Shown here piece by piece: positions 13,067-19,274 of a stretch of 33,416 bases of DNA. The DNA is taken from positions 1 through 33,416 of the IMG/VR virus record IMGVR_UViG_3300020184_000017; one strand, 5' to 3'. A program made the position numbers and the translations under genes. Positions within the stretch are counted from its first letter, which is position 1, and every line of letters starts with the position of its first letter. Below the pieces are notes generated by a model. The model saw only the letters and a list, made by a program, of their open reading frames with translations. It had not been told where the DNA came from and ran no database searches. This stretch comes from a virus.

Positions 13067-13095
13067 TTGACATTTGCTGCTCGTTATAGTATAAT
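13067..13095 (+). promoter_or_regulatory. Sigma70-type early promoter P4
   Basis: TTGACA (13067-13072), a 17-bp spacer and TATAAT (13090-13095), with the cassette leader ATAAATTAGGA. It is divergent from the late promoter at 13016-13023, so this 149-bp gap holds both an early and a late start in opposite directions. Confidence 0.88.
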
Positions 13096-13126
13096 GTACA
13101 TATAAATTAGGAAATAGGAGTTGTTT

Positions 13127-13414
13127 ATGTTAACATTAAAAAAATCAGATATTAACCAAATAGAGAAAGCCTTCTCTAAAATGTCTTCGTCAGAAGATTT
13201 TGCATATGTAGCTAGAATGTTCAAGGCTCAACAAAAATTCCATGCCGCTTGTAAAAAGGCTGAATTTAGAGTTGGTCAGGAAGTTCAGTTTACAAATAGT
13301 AGAACTGGCGAGGTTGTGTCTGGAACTTTGGTTAAAAAGAATCCGACATATCAACATGTCAAAACTGAGAGTGGTACTTGGAAGGTCCCAGCTTCCATGC
13401 TTTCAGCTGCCTAA
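13127..13414 (+). CDS. Hypothetical protein with SH3/KOW-like C-terminal half, 95 aa
   Basis: ATG 13127 is 6 nt after an AGGAG site; an in-frame TTG at 13121 is less likely. The N-terminal half is helical and basic. The C-terminal half (FRVGQEVQFTNSRTGEVVSG and the following VKKNPTYQHVKTESGTWKVP) reads like a small five-stranded SH3/KOW barrel, a fold often used for nucleic-acid binding. I recall similar small proteins in marine T4-like phages, without a defined role. A hairpin terminator follows. Confidence 0.65.
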   Translation: MLTLKKSDINQIEKAFSKMSSSEDFAYVARMFKAQQKFHAACKKAEFRVGQEVQFTNSRTGEVVSGTLVKKNPTYQHVKTESGTWKVPASMLSAA

Positions 13415-13430
13415 TCTAGGCAAAATCTGG

Positions 13431-13454
13431 AATGTCGGGTTTCGCTCGACATTT
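13431..13454 (+). terminator. Hairpin terminator before promoter P5
   Basis: A 9-bp stem, AATGTCGGG (13431-13439) with CTCGACATT (13445-13453), allowing one G-T pair, closes a 5-nt loop TTTCG. Only a short T-run follows, so termination may be partial. A second small helix, GCCTA/TAGGC (13409-13421), overlaps the stop codon upstream. Confidence 0.55.
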
Positions 13455-13467
13455 CAGCACTAGCGTG

Positions 13468-13495
13468 TTGACTTTTGAGATGAGTATGATATAAT
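13468..13495 (+). promoter_or_regulatory. Sigma70-type early promoter P5
   Basis: TTGACT (13468-13473), a 16-bp spacer and TATAAT (13490-13495), with GTG before the -35 box. Predicted transcription start is near 13502, only about 4 nt before ATG 13506. The usual ATAAATTAGGA leader is absent, so the transcript would be nearly leaderless. Confidence 0.8.
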
Positions 13496-13505
13496 ACCAC
13501 ACAAT

Positions 13506-14078
13506 ATGAATATTTTTGTCACAGACTACGACCCAGTAATTGCCGCACAGAATTTGTGCGATAAACACATACCTAAAATGATTGTCGAATCAGCACAGAT
13601 GTTATCGACCGTTCATCGTATGTTAGACGGCACACCAGAACGTAGGCCATCAAAGTCTGGTAAGACAATGCAACAATATTATACTTTTGGAGACGAAAGA
13701 GACGAATTATACTATGCAGCGGTGCACAAATACCACCCCTGTACTACATGGACAGCAGAAAGCAAGACAAATTACGAATGGCATTATGAACATTTTGTCG
13801 CAATGGCAAAAGAGTATCAATACAGACGAGACAGAGTTCATGCCACATTTAACAAACTCGGTACACTGTTGGAGAAACCACCAACAAATATACCAGATAA
13901 AGGACTTACTGAGTTCGCACAAGCGATGAATCATTATCCAACCTGTAAGGTGGAAGGTGATGCAGTGCAAGCTTATAGGAACTATTACCATGCCGCAAAA
14001 CCTTTTGCGAAATGGGAATGGGGTAGACCTGCTCCAGATTGGTGGCAGGGATATCAAGGATTGCCGGGTTCGGCTTAA
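13506..14078 (+). CDS. Conserved phage protein, 190 aa, function unknown
   Basis: The N-terminus MNIFVTDYDPVIAAQNLCDK, then HIPKMIVESAQMLSTVHR, and the later HPCTTW and SKTNYEW motifs belong to a family I know from many T4-like and other phages. The conserved Asp, His, Lys and Glu residues suggest an enzyme, but I cannot name the reaction. Some database entries may label relatives as DNA-repair glycosylases; I could not verify that. The start is fixed by the conserved N-terminus, although there is almost no room for a leader or ribosome binding site after promoter P5. Confidence 0.75.
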   Translation: MNIFVTDYDPVIAAQNLCDKHIPKMIVESAQMLSTVHRMLDGTPERRPSKSGKTMQQYYTFGDERDELYYAAVHKYHPCTTWTAESKTNYEWHYEHFVAMAKEYQYRRDRVHATFNKLGTLLEKPPTNIPDKGLTEFAQAMNHYPTCKVEGDAVQAYRNYYHAAKPFAKWEWGRPAPDWWQGYQGLPGSA

Positions 14079-14115
14079 TAATATATACATTATATAAATT
14101 AGGAGAAATTTGTCT

Positions 14116-14385
14116 ATGTCTACACAAGACTTAAACAGTAATAGCACTGCTATTGCCGTGTCGCTTATGGAAGATATTCGTAAAGGAAGGTTGCGTAAAA
14201 CTGAACTTATCGAAGCATGTCTTTCGCATATGTCTGATGACCAAATCTATAATATGGCTATTCAGGAAGGGTTTATTATTCCAGATAGTGAAGAAGATCG
14301 TAAAGAGGATAGAATTCATTACGACGACCTCACTGCTCAGGATAAAATCATTGAAAAGATATTAGCGCGACACGGAGGCAATTAA
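14116..14385 (+). CDS. Hypothetical helical protein, 89 aa
   Basis: ATG 14116 lies 10 nt after an AGGAG site; TTG 14110 in the same frame is possible (91 aa). The protein is soluble, helical and charged, with basic and acidic stretches (RKGRLRKTELIEACLSHMS, then EEDRKEDRIHYDD). No family is recognised. The leader (TATATAAATTAGGAG) resembles the early cassette leader but no -35 box is evident, so it may be read through from P5. It overlaps the next gene (TAATG). Confidence 0.6.
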   Translation: MSTQDLNSNSTAIAVSLMEDIRKGRLRKTELIEACLSHMSDDQIYNMAIQEGFIIPDSEEDRKEDRIHYDDLTAQDKIIEKILARHGGN

Positions 14386-14567
14386 TGGAATTATCACACT
14401 TTTTAGTAGTGGCTATTATTTACACCGCAATAGGTCTGTACTGGGGATTAACTTATAATAAAAAAGTAATTACTGGTGCGACAATAGATGAATTAATTAA
14501 ATCTGGTTATCTCAAAACACGAGGAACTGGTAAAGATTTGGAAATCCTAAAATATAATGAAAGTTAA
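14385..14567 (+). CDS. Small membrane protein, 60 aa
   Basis: It starts in a TAATG overlap. An N-terminal membrane helix (FLVVAIIYTAIGLYWGL, about residues 6-22) is followed by a polar tail (DELIKSGYLKTRGTGKDLEI). The last 11 nt overlap the next gene. The function is unknown. Confidence 0.55.
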   Translation: MELSHFLVVAIIYTAIGLYWGLTYNKKVITGATIDELIKSGYLKTRGTGKDLEILKYNES

Positions 14568-14763
14568 TGATTTTACCCTCTTTAAAGTTCAAGAAGCACA
14601 TGCACTCACCGATGAAGCCTTAGTTGAAAAAGGTGAAATGAGAGCAAAAGAAGTCAAAGAACTCATGAAAAGAAACGATGCATTAGGTATTGCAACAATT
14701 GTTCAATCAATTGATAATGACCCAGAAATAATGCACGACTTTCTAGAACATTACATTAAATAA
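14557..14763 (+). CDS. Hypothetical helical protein, 68 aa
   Basis: ATG 14557 overlaps the preceding gene by 11 nt. The product is short, helical, charged and soluble (EMRAKEVKELMKRNDALGIA). No family is recognised. It is the last gene before promoter P6. Confidence 0.55.
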   Translation: MKVNDFTLFKVQEAHALTDEALVEKGEMRAKEVKELMKRNDALGIATIVQSIDNDPEIMHDFLEHYIK

Positions 14764-14782
14764 AAAAATTACTTTTAACGTG

Positions 14783-14811
14783 TTGACATTTCGTAGTCGG
14801 CGTGTTATAAT
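14783..14811 (+). promoter_or_regulatory. Sigma70-type early promoter P6
   Basis: TTGACA (14783-14788), a 17-bp spacer and TATAAT (14806-14811), preceded by ACGTG as in P1 and P8. It drives the GIY-YIG-like gene and possibly the glycosyltransferase gene. Confidence 0.85.
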
Positions 14812-14837
14812 GGAATCAATTATTGGTAGGAATACTT

Positions 14838-15542
14838 ATGTTTGATAGTGACTTTGAATCCGCGCCTGGTGCCTTTTGGGAAACCTTAGGTCAGTATGTG
14901 TACGGATATAAAGAAAATGATGAATGGGTTTATATTGGAAAGGGCAATTATAATAGAGCACTTTCGCACATCGACTCTAAGGATTATGACACAAATAATC
15001 TCTATATTATTGCAAAGAACCTTGAAAAATTTAAGAACGAAAAGAAAGATGTTCAGTCTTTCATTCTAGAATCCTTCCTCATTTCTAAAAATCAGCCTCG
15101 TGACAACTCTGTTGCTGGGCATCATAAGGAGTGTTTCATTATGGCAAAGTTCAGTGAACTTTTTGATGAATTCAAAAAAGACCAACATGATAATTTCGAA
15201 GCCATGCCAGAATGGTATGTGGAGAATTATGCAAAATTTGCTGGTCGTTTGAATGTAATTGTAATTAAGTCATCTAATCACATTTTAGAGTTTTCTACTC
15301 GTCAACAAATGCAACCGACCGTGACCATCTCTGTTGAAGGCGATGTATCACTTACAGTTGGTGTTTGGACGAATAAGGAAAAACTTGATGGACGATTAAA
15401 GCAACTTGAGGAATTCTGTTCTCATTTTGATATTGACCCAGAACAAATTACGAAACCAGGAACAAGAAATATTTACTCAATAGATGAGAACAATATGACC
15501 CTTGAAAAGGCATTTGCATTTATTGACGATTTCTTTTCCTAA
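14838..15542 (+). CDS. GIY-YIG superfamily (LEM3-like) predicted nuclease
   Basis: ATG 14838 has GGTAGGA 6 nt upstream; the TTG at 14823 is less likely. In the 234-aa product, residues 20-45 contain YVYGY and VYIGKGNYNRALSHI, which fit the GIY-YIG core in the LEM-3/ANKLE1-like form (YIGKG, then Asn-Arg and His). A later Glu (SFILESFLI) could be the metal ligand. The C-terminal half (about 120-234) is a separate alpha/beta part that I do not recognise. Such enzymes cut DNA, and here it could be a free-standing phage nuclease. The domain call is by motif only. Confidence 0.55.
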   Translation: MFDSDFESAPGAFWETLGQYVYGYKENDEWVYIGKGNYNRALSHIDSKDYDTNNLYIIAKNLEKFKNEKKDVQSFILESFLISKNQPRDNSVAGHHKECFIMAKFSELFDEFKKDQHDNFEAMPEWYVENYAKFAGRLNVIVIKSSNHILEFSTRQQMQPTVTISVEGDVSLTVGVWTNKEKLDGRLKQLEEFCSHFDIDPEQITKPGTRNIYSIDENNMTLEKAFAFIDDFFS

Positions 15543-15562
15543 GAAATTATCTAAATAATATT

Positions 15563-15829
15563 ATGGCATTTAAACCCGTAGACACACTAGAAGAGCTACA
15601 AAAAGAATGGCGTAATCCTTACATACAATGGTATGCAGCTGGAATGCCTTCATTTGTATCTCGTAATACTGAACCTTGGAAACAAGTCACATTAAAGTTT
15701 CGGTCAAAAGAAGACCGAGCATATTTTGGCGAAGCAATGAATTATAAGTTGACTGACAAAACAAATGTGGTTTGGTACCCAAGAAAAGAATCAGAAAAAA
15801 ATCAGATGAGTAGATATGTCGAAGAATAA
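15563..15829 (+). CDS. Small conserved-type phage protein, 88 aa
   Basis: The product contains PWKQVTLKFRSKEDRAYFGE and TDKTNVVWYPRKE. This pattern (substrate-like WK..TL.F....DR..F followed by .LT.KT..VWYP) is one I recall next to, or fused with, glycosyltransferase and ParB-like proteins in phages. No catalytic residues are evident. It overlaps the glycosyltransferase gene by 14 bp, so the two are probably translated together and may act together. The sequence ATCTAAATA just upstream is weakly late-promoter-like. Confidence 0.65.
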   Translation: MAFKPVDTLEELQKEWRNPYIQWYAAGMPSFVSRNTEPWKQVTLKFRSKEDRAYFGEAMNYKLTDKTNVVWYPRKESEKNQMSRYVEE

Positions 15830-16763
15830 TCGTTATCCAATTTATATCATATCAAAAGGTCGCTGGGAAAGTCGATACACTCCTAAGGCTTTAGAGAAAA
15901 TGGGCGTCCCATATTTCATCGCAGTTGAGCCACAAGAATATGATAACTATAAAGAGGTCATTGGACCACTTGGAACTGTATTAAAACTTCCATTCAGTAA
16001 TCATGGAAAAGGTTCTGGTCCAGCTCGGAACTGGTGCTGGGAACATTCTCAGGCAAATGGTTTCAAGCGTCATTGGTTAATGGACGATAATATATCTGAA
16101 TTTTGGCGCGTTCATAATAATAAAAGATATCGTGTGGAAAAAGGTTCTGCTATTTTTAGAGCGACCGAGGATTTTGTAGATAGATACGAAAACGTAGCTT
16201 TAGCTGGTTTACAATATAAATTCTTTGTGGTTGATGATACTGATTACCCACCTTATGTACTGAATACCAGAATCATGTCATGTTTTTTAATTGACAACGA
16301 TTGCCCAGAAAAATGGAGAGGAAAATATAACGAAGATGTAGATCTGAGTATACGAGTTTTAAAACGAGGGCTCTGTACAATGTTAATGTATTCCTTCTTA
16401 TGTGGTAAATTAAGAACCGGAACTGTAAAGGGTGGAAATACATCTGAAATTTATAACGATTATAAGGAAGATGCTTCTCAAACTAAATCACAGATGTTAA
16501 AAGAAATGCATCCAGATTGTGTCACAGTTGGAGAACGTTATGGCCGAGTTCACCATTTTGTTGATTTAAATGCAATTAAAAGAGCTGATGGTTTACCAGC
16601 AAGACAAAATGCTCCCATATTAAAATCTGATGTGGATATTGTAAATAAATCAAATAATTATGGAATGAAACTCATGCGAGAGTTTGGTACTGAAAAACAA
16701 TATGAAGATGTCGCATTTAGTGCCGATGTGTTTCCACAAGGTCGTAAATCGGTACATTCATAG
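15816..16763 (+). CDS. Glycosyltransferase resembling the TET-associated (TAGT) family
   Basis: The 315-aa product opens with YPIYIISKGRWESRYTPKAL, then has PYFIAVEPQEYDNY, LPFSNHGKGSGPARNWCWEH, the metal-binding WLMDDNI (Asp90-Asp91-Asn92), RYENVALAGLQY, WRGKYNEDVDLSIRVL and KGGNTS. This order matches phage glycosyltransferases of the TET/JBP-associated (GREB1-like) group, which are predicted to glycosylate hydroxymethylated bases in DNA. It therefore hints that the phage DNA carries modified bases. No TET/JBP enzyme or base-modifying synthase is in the window. The family call is from memory of motifs; a generic GT-A glycosyltransferase is the alternative. Confidence 0.75.
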   Translation: MSKNNRYPIYIISKGRWESRYTPKALEKMGVPYFIAVEPQEYDNYKEVIGPLGTVLKLPFSNHGKGSGPARNWCWEHSQANGFKRHWLMDDNISEFWRVHNNKRYRVEKGSAIFRATEDFVDRYENVALAGLQYKFFVVDDTDYPPYVLNTRIMSCFLIDNDCPEKWRGKYNEDVDLSIRVLKRGLCTMLMYSFLCGKLRTGTVKGGNTSEIYNDYKEDASQTKSQMLKEMHPDCVTVGERYGRVHHFVDLNAIKRADGLPARQNAPILKSDVDIVNKSNNYGMKLMREFGTEKQYEDVAFSADVFPQGRKSVHS

Positions 16764-16846
16764 AGAATCGCTACCAGCGTCGTTTATGACTATAAGGTAT
16801 GTTTATATACCGTAAATTACCCTCGCTTAAACATTAAAGGAATAAT

Positions 16847-17242
16847 ATGTTATTAGAAACAATGGTCGCAGCATCACTAGCTCAGCAACCTTTTGATTAC
16901 GAGCAAATGAAAGCTGATGCCATAGTCATAGAACAAGACCGCAGACGATTTAACTTTGTAGAATTAGACAACCCAGCAACCGATGAAACATTATATTCTT
17001 TTTATCTTTGGAATGTACTAGATTTTGCAACTACAGCATATGCATTGGAAAATAAAGACCAGATAAGAGAAGGCAATTTGATATTAGGAGAGGACCCCTC
17101 GTTTGATAGATTATTATTACACAAATTAATACTTGCTCCTTTAATAGCTCACAATATGGAAAACGATGTAGTTGGCCTGGTGACTCTTGGTATACAAATT
17201 GCCACAGTTAATAATGCTAGATTGATTCTAACATCAGATTAA
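16847..17242 (+). CDS. Membrane-associated protein, 131 aa, DUF5658-like
   Basis: An AAAGGA site precedes the ATG. After a polar N-terminal part of about 50 residues come hydrophobic helices with FYLWNVLDFATTAYALEN, EGNLILGEDPSFD and LLLHKLILAPLIAH. The order (Asp in the first helix, a Glu-x-Asn-x-Leu turn, a later Lys-containing helix) parallels the C-terminal half of the 223-aa protein at 4986-5657, which suggests a shared fold. No signal peptide is seen. The function is unknown. A small hairpin, GGTAT/ATACC (16796-16811), lies in the 83-bp gap upstream. Confidence 0.6.
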   Translation: MLLETMVAASLAQQPFDYEQMKADAIVIEQDRRRFNFVELDNPATDETLYSFYLWNVLDFATTAYALENKDQIREGNLILGEDPSFDRLLLHKLILAPLIAHNMENDVVGLVTLGIQIATVNNARLILTSD

Positions 17243-17272
17243 AAAAAAAATAAAACTTTTTTCAAAAAAGTG

Positions 17273-17301
17273 TTGACTTTTGCTACTCGTTATAGTATAA
17301 T
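17273..17301 (+). promoter_or_regulatory. Sigma70-type promoter P7 driving the structured RNA
   Basis: TTGACT (17273-17278), a 17-bp spacer and TATAAT (17296-17301), preceded by an A/T hairpin, ACTTTTT/AAAAAGT. Transcription should start near 17308. Unlike other early promoters here, no ribosome binding site leader or plausible gene follows, which points to a non-coding transcript. Confidence 0.88.
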
Positions 17302-17307
17302 AGACAC

Positions 17308-18059
17308 ATATTGAGGGAAACACCCCACCGACAGAGACAATCGGTGAATGGATAACCTGAGTCGAATAGAAGATCTTATCAATCGGAAGGCTCAAAGATA
17401 TAGGTGGACAACCCGACCGGCAGCTTGAGCCGGGGATATCAACCGAAGTACAAAGTTGGTATTGCCCGAAGTAATGGGAAGGCCGATGCAGGAATGCATG
17501 TAATTATACGGGTCAGAACGAATCAATAGAGTGGGTATGAAAGCGTCTCCGTGTATGAAGAAACGCTCGATACAGAAGTCCCCAAACTAGTGCGGAAACA
17601 CAAGATGAAGTACAATAATCTAGGGAAGGGGCGCAATGGAAAAGGAAGAGCCTCACCTTCCCCGCAAGGAAACCGAGGAACACAGGACGGCAGTCCAGGC
17701 TTTATTCCCTTTAGGCAGAGATGGTACTTCGGTACCAACCGAGACTGGGATTAACGAGTACCATGTAAGTCCGAGAGACGTACCTACGATTTTTTAAGAG
17801 TTTCAATAATAGGGGCTCAAAGCTCGGGGTAGCGGCAGGAATTTAAGATTAACAATTCCACATTATTTAACGAATTGCGTTAACACAAATTCCACCGCCC
17901 CAAATTTTAAGTTTTAGGTAGTTTGAAATCCCTGATTAGTCATCAGGTCCGGTAGACCGGCTCAAATAACAAATGACGATTGTGAGTGAGAAGTTCAATA
18001 CCAAGGCGGATCTTGACATACCTTTGATGGGCGTATATGGAAGGTCCGCCGATTGTTTT
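17308..18059 (+). ncRNA. Candidate large structured phage RNA (GOLLD/ROOL-like class)
   Basis: About 750 nt with no convincing gene lie between promoter P7 and a tRNA gene. Composition is visibly more GC- and purine-rich than the neighbours. Helices I can place: 17326-17331/17341-17346; 17417-17421/17429-17433; 17486-17490/17495-17499 with a GGAA loop; 17542-17546/17563-17567; 17623-17629/17656-17662; 17722-17727/17732-17737 with a UUCG tetraloop; 17832-17844/17887-17898 (GCGG and GGAATTT arms); 17932-17936/17942-17946; 17949-17952/17957-17960; 18005-18010/18045-18050. Large ornate RNAs (GOLLD, ROOL) are known in phages, often next to tRNAs. The class assignment is inference. It is not tmRNA, RNase P RNA or an obvious intron. 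A T6 run at 17790 could end part of the transcripts. Confidence 0.65.
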
Positions 18060-18134
18060 GGCCCGTTCGTCTAGTGGTTAGGACACATGGTTTTCATCCA
18101 TGCAACAGGAGTTCGATTCTCCTACGGGCTACCA
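18060..18134 (+). tRNA. tRNA-Glu (anticodon UUC), CCA encoded
   Basis: A full cloverleaf can be drawn: acceptor GGCCCGT (18060-18066) with ACGGGCT (18124-18130, one G-U pair), D-arm with GTC/GAC, anticodon arm CATGG/CCATG around loop TTTTCAT (anticodon TTC, reading GAA/GAG), T-arm AGGAG/CTCCT with loop TTCGATT, discriminator A at 18131 and encoded CCA at 18132-18134. It directly abuts the structured RNA and probably shares its transcript, so RNase P cleavage would define the 3' end of that RNA. Confidence 0.95.
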
Positions 18135-18138
18135 GATT

Positions 18139-18273
18139 ATGAAAGATATGATACAATTAATAAGAGAAATCGTGTGGTGTTTTACAGCCATCACAATTTT
18201 AGCAATGTTAATACTTTGGTACGAGGGAGCATTTACCAAAGGTTGTTTAAATCTGATATGGTCCGCATTATGA
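18139..18273 (+). CDS. Small membrane ORF after the tRNA, 44 aa
   Basis: It begins 4 nt after the tRNA CCA, without a clear ribosome binding site, and ends in an ATGA overlap with the next gene. A hydrophobic segment (WCFTAITILAMLILWY, about residues 13-28) predicts a single-pass membrane peptide. The overlap and membrane character are the only support. Confidence 0.4.
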   Translation: MKDMIQLIREIVWCFTAITILAMLILWYEGAFTKGCLNLIWSAL

Positions 18274-18485
18274 ACCAACGAACAAAACAAAAACATAAAG
18301 AGACCGCTATGACAGTAGGTACTGGTCTCGTTATTAATTATCCTTTAAATCTTTTCTTTTTGTGGTTATTCATTTCTATAATGGGTATCACAGACCCTTT
18401 CAAGCTGAGTGTTCTTATCACAGCTGTAATGACAGTATTAGCATATATCCGTGTATATCTAGTACGCTCATACTACGACAAATAA
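18270..18485 (+). CDS. DUF7220-like small membrane protein, 71 aa
   Basis: I start at ATG 18270, inside the ATGA overlap; ATG 18258 in the same frame is possible, while the longer reading from 18087 begins inside the tRNA and is not credible. The product has a basic N-terminus (NQRTKQKHKETAMTVGTG) and two hydrophobic helices (NYPLNLFFLWLFISIMGI and LSVLITAVMTVLAYI). It ends RVYLVRSYYDK, the layout of the phage DUF7220 family. The function is unknown; it would be an inner-membrane protein. Confidence 0.65.
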   Translation: MNQRTKQKHKETAMTVGTGLVINYPLNLFFLWLFISIMGITDPFKLSVLITAVMTVLAYIRVYLVRSYYDK

Positions 18486-18532
18486 TCCTTTCTTTTTAAA
18501 GCAAAATAATCGCACTTTTTTCGTTCTACGTG

Positions 18533-18561
18533 TTGACTTTAACGAGCAATTTTGGTATAAT
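18533..18561 (+). promoter_or_regulatory. Sigma70-type early promoter P8
   Basis: TTGACT (18533-18538), a 17-bp spacer and TATAAT (18556-18561), followed by the cassette leader ATAAATTAGGAA and AAGGAG. Upstream, TCGCACTTTTTTC is shared with the region before P2, so the repeated cassette includes more than the promoter boxes. Confidence 0.87.
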
Positions 18562-18592
18562 GGTTATATAAATTAGGAAAAAAGGAGTTTAA

Positions 18593-18892
18593 ATGGAAAT
18601 AAGAATATTAGGAAACCAACCGGAACCATCTTTGACTATGGACGGTTATGAAATTACTGACTTCGAGGTCAGAACTAGAGACGAGAATCTCTTTGAAAAA
18701 GGAAAGAAAATCATTAATGATTACATTTCCAATAACCCAATCTGGGAAAATTGTCAATTGTTTATCGACGACCCAATGACAGTCGGTATCTATCCACAAA
18801 ACAGCGAAGGTGCTGCATTTAACGAGATTGTTTTAAAACTAGAATCTTTAGGATTCTATGGTAAAGCTGCTGGTTATAAGGAGATTGCATAA
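18593..18892 (+). CDS. Hypothetical early protein, 99 aa
   Basis: A strong AAAGGAG site lies 6 nt before the ATG, directly after promoter P8. The protein is soluble, acidic and mixed alpha/beta, with DYISNNPIWENCQLFIDDP in its middle. No family is recognised. It overlaps the next gene by one base (TAATG). Confidence 0.65.
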   Translation: MEIRILGNQPEPSLTMDGYEITDFEVRTRDENLFEKGKKIINDYISNNPIWENCQLFIDDPMTVGIYPQNSEGAAFNEIVLKLESLGFYGKAAGYKEIA

Positions 18893-19209
18893 TGAAATTA
18901 TTTGAAAAATGGACTAAACTTGGTCAAGAAACATTTGGTGATACTTTTGAACAGTGTCAGTTTTTCTTGAATGGTAAGAGATATGTTGGAATGATTAAAG
19001 AGTTTGGCGAAAATCATATCGACGTAAAGCCTATGTCTATTGATTATGAATCATGTATCTTTATGGAAAATGTCAATATGGTCAAACTGACAAAAGATAT
19101 GTTTGACAAAATCAAGTTAGAGATTTTTGACGATAACAGAGGTTGTGATAATTCAGCTATCGGTTGCGATGGTTGTTATGAACCTTGGGAAAATTTTATC
19201 TGGGAATAA
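18892..19209 (+). CDS. Hypothetical early protein, 105 aa
   Basis: It starts in the TAATG overlap. The N-terminal part looks like a small beta-rich domain (FFLNGKRYVGMIKEFGENHI). Near the C-terminus a Cys cluster, RGCDNSAIGCDGCYEPWE, has three cysteines close together that could bind a metal or form disulfides. No family is recognised. A bidirectional terminator follows immediately. Confidence 0.65.
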   Translation: MKLFEKWTKLGQETFGDTFEQCQFFLNGKRYVGMIKEFGENHIDVKPMSIDYESCIFMENVNMVKLTKDMFDKIKLEIFDDNRGCDNSAIGCDGCYEPWENFIWE

Positions 19210-19212
19210 AAA

Positions 19213-19234
19213 AAAGGAGGCCGAAGCCTCCTTT
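19213..19234. terminator. Bidirectional terminator between early genes and gene 23
   Basis: A 9-bp stem, AAAGGAGGC (19213-19221) with GCCTCCTTT (19226-19234), has a 4-nt loop: CGAA on plus, TTCG on minus. The minus strand continues into a long T-run, so it is an excellent terminator for the capsid operon; on plus the T-run is short. A second helix, GTTTAG/CTAAAC (19241-19256), lies between it and the gene 23 stop. Confidence 0.9.
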
Positions 19235-19274
19235 AAAGTGGTTTAGTGAACTAAACTTCTTATTATACTTCAGA

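Noticed and set aside
17551-17754. 67-aa open frame (plus strand) in the structured RNA region
   Set aside because: Low-complexity Gly/Arg/Pro composition, no ribosome binding site, and it crosses several stable helices including the UUCG hairpin. It is best explained as a chance frame in a non-coding RNA.
17308-18059. tmRNA, RNase P RNA, group I or group II intron
   Set aside because: No tmRNA-type tRNA-like ends, no RNase P core sequence, no group II domain V, no reverse transcriptase or endonuclease inside, and the tRNA is not split.
18087-18257. N-terminal part of a 132-aa frame starting inside the tRNA
   Set aside because: The start lies in the tRNA anticodon region. A start at 18270 in an ATGA overlap gives a complete DUF7220-like protein.
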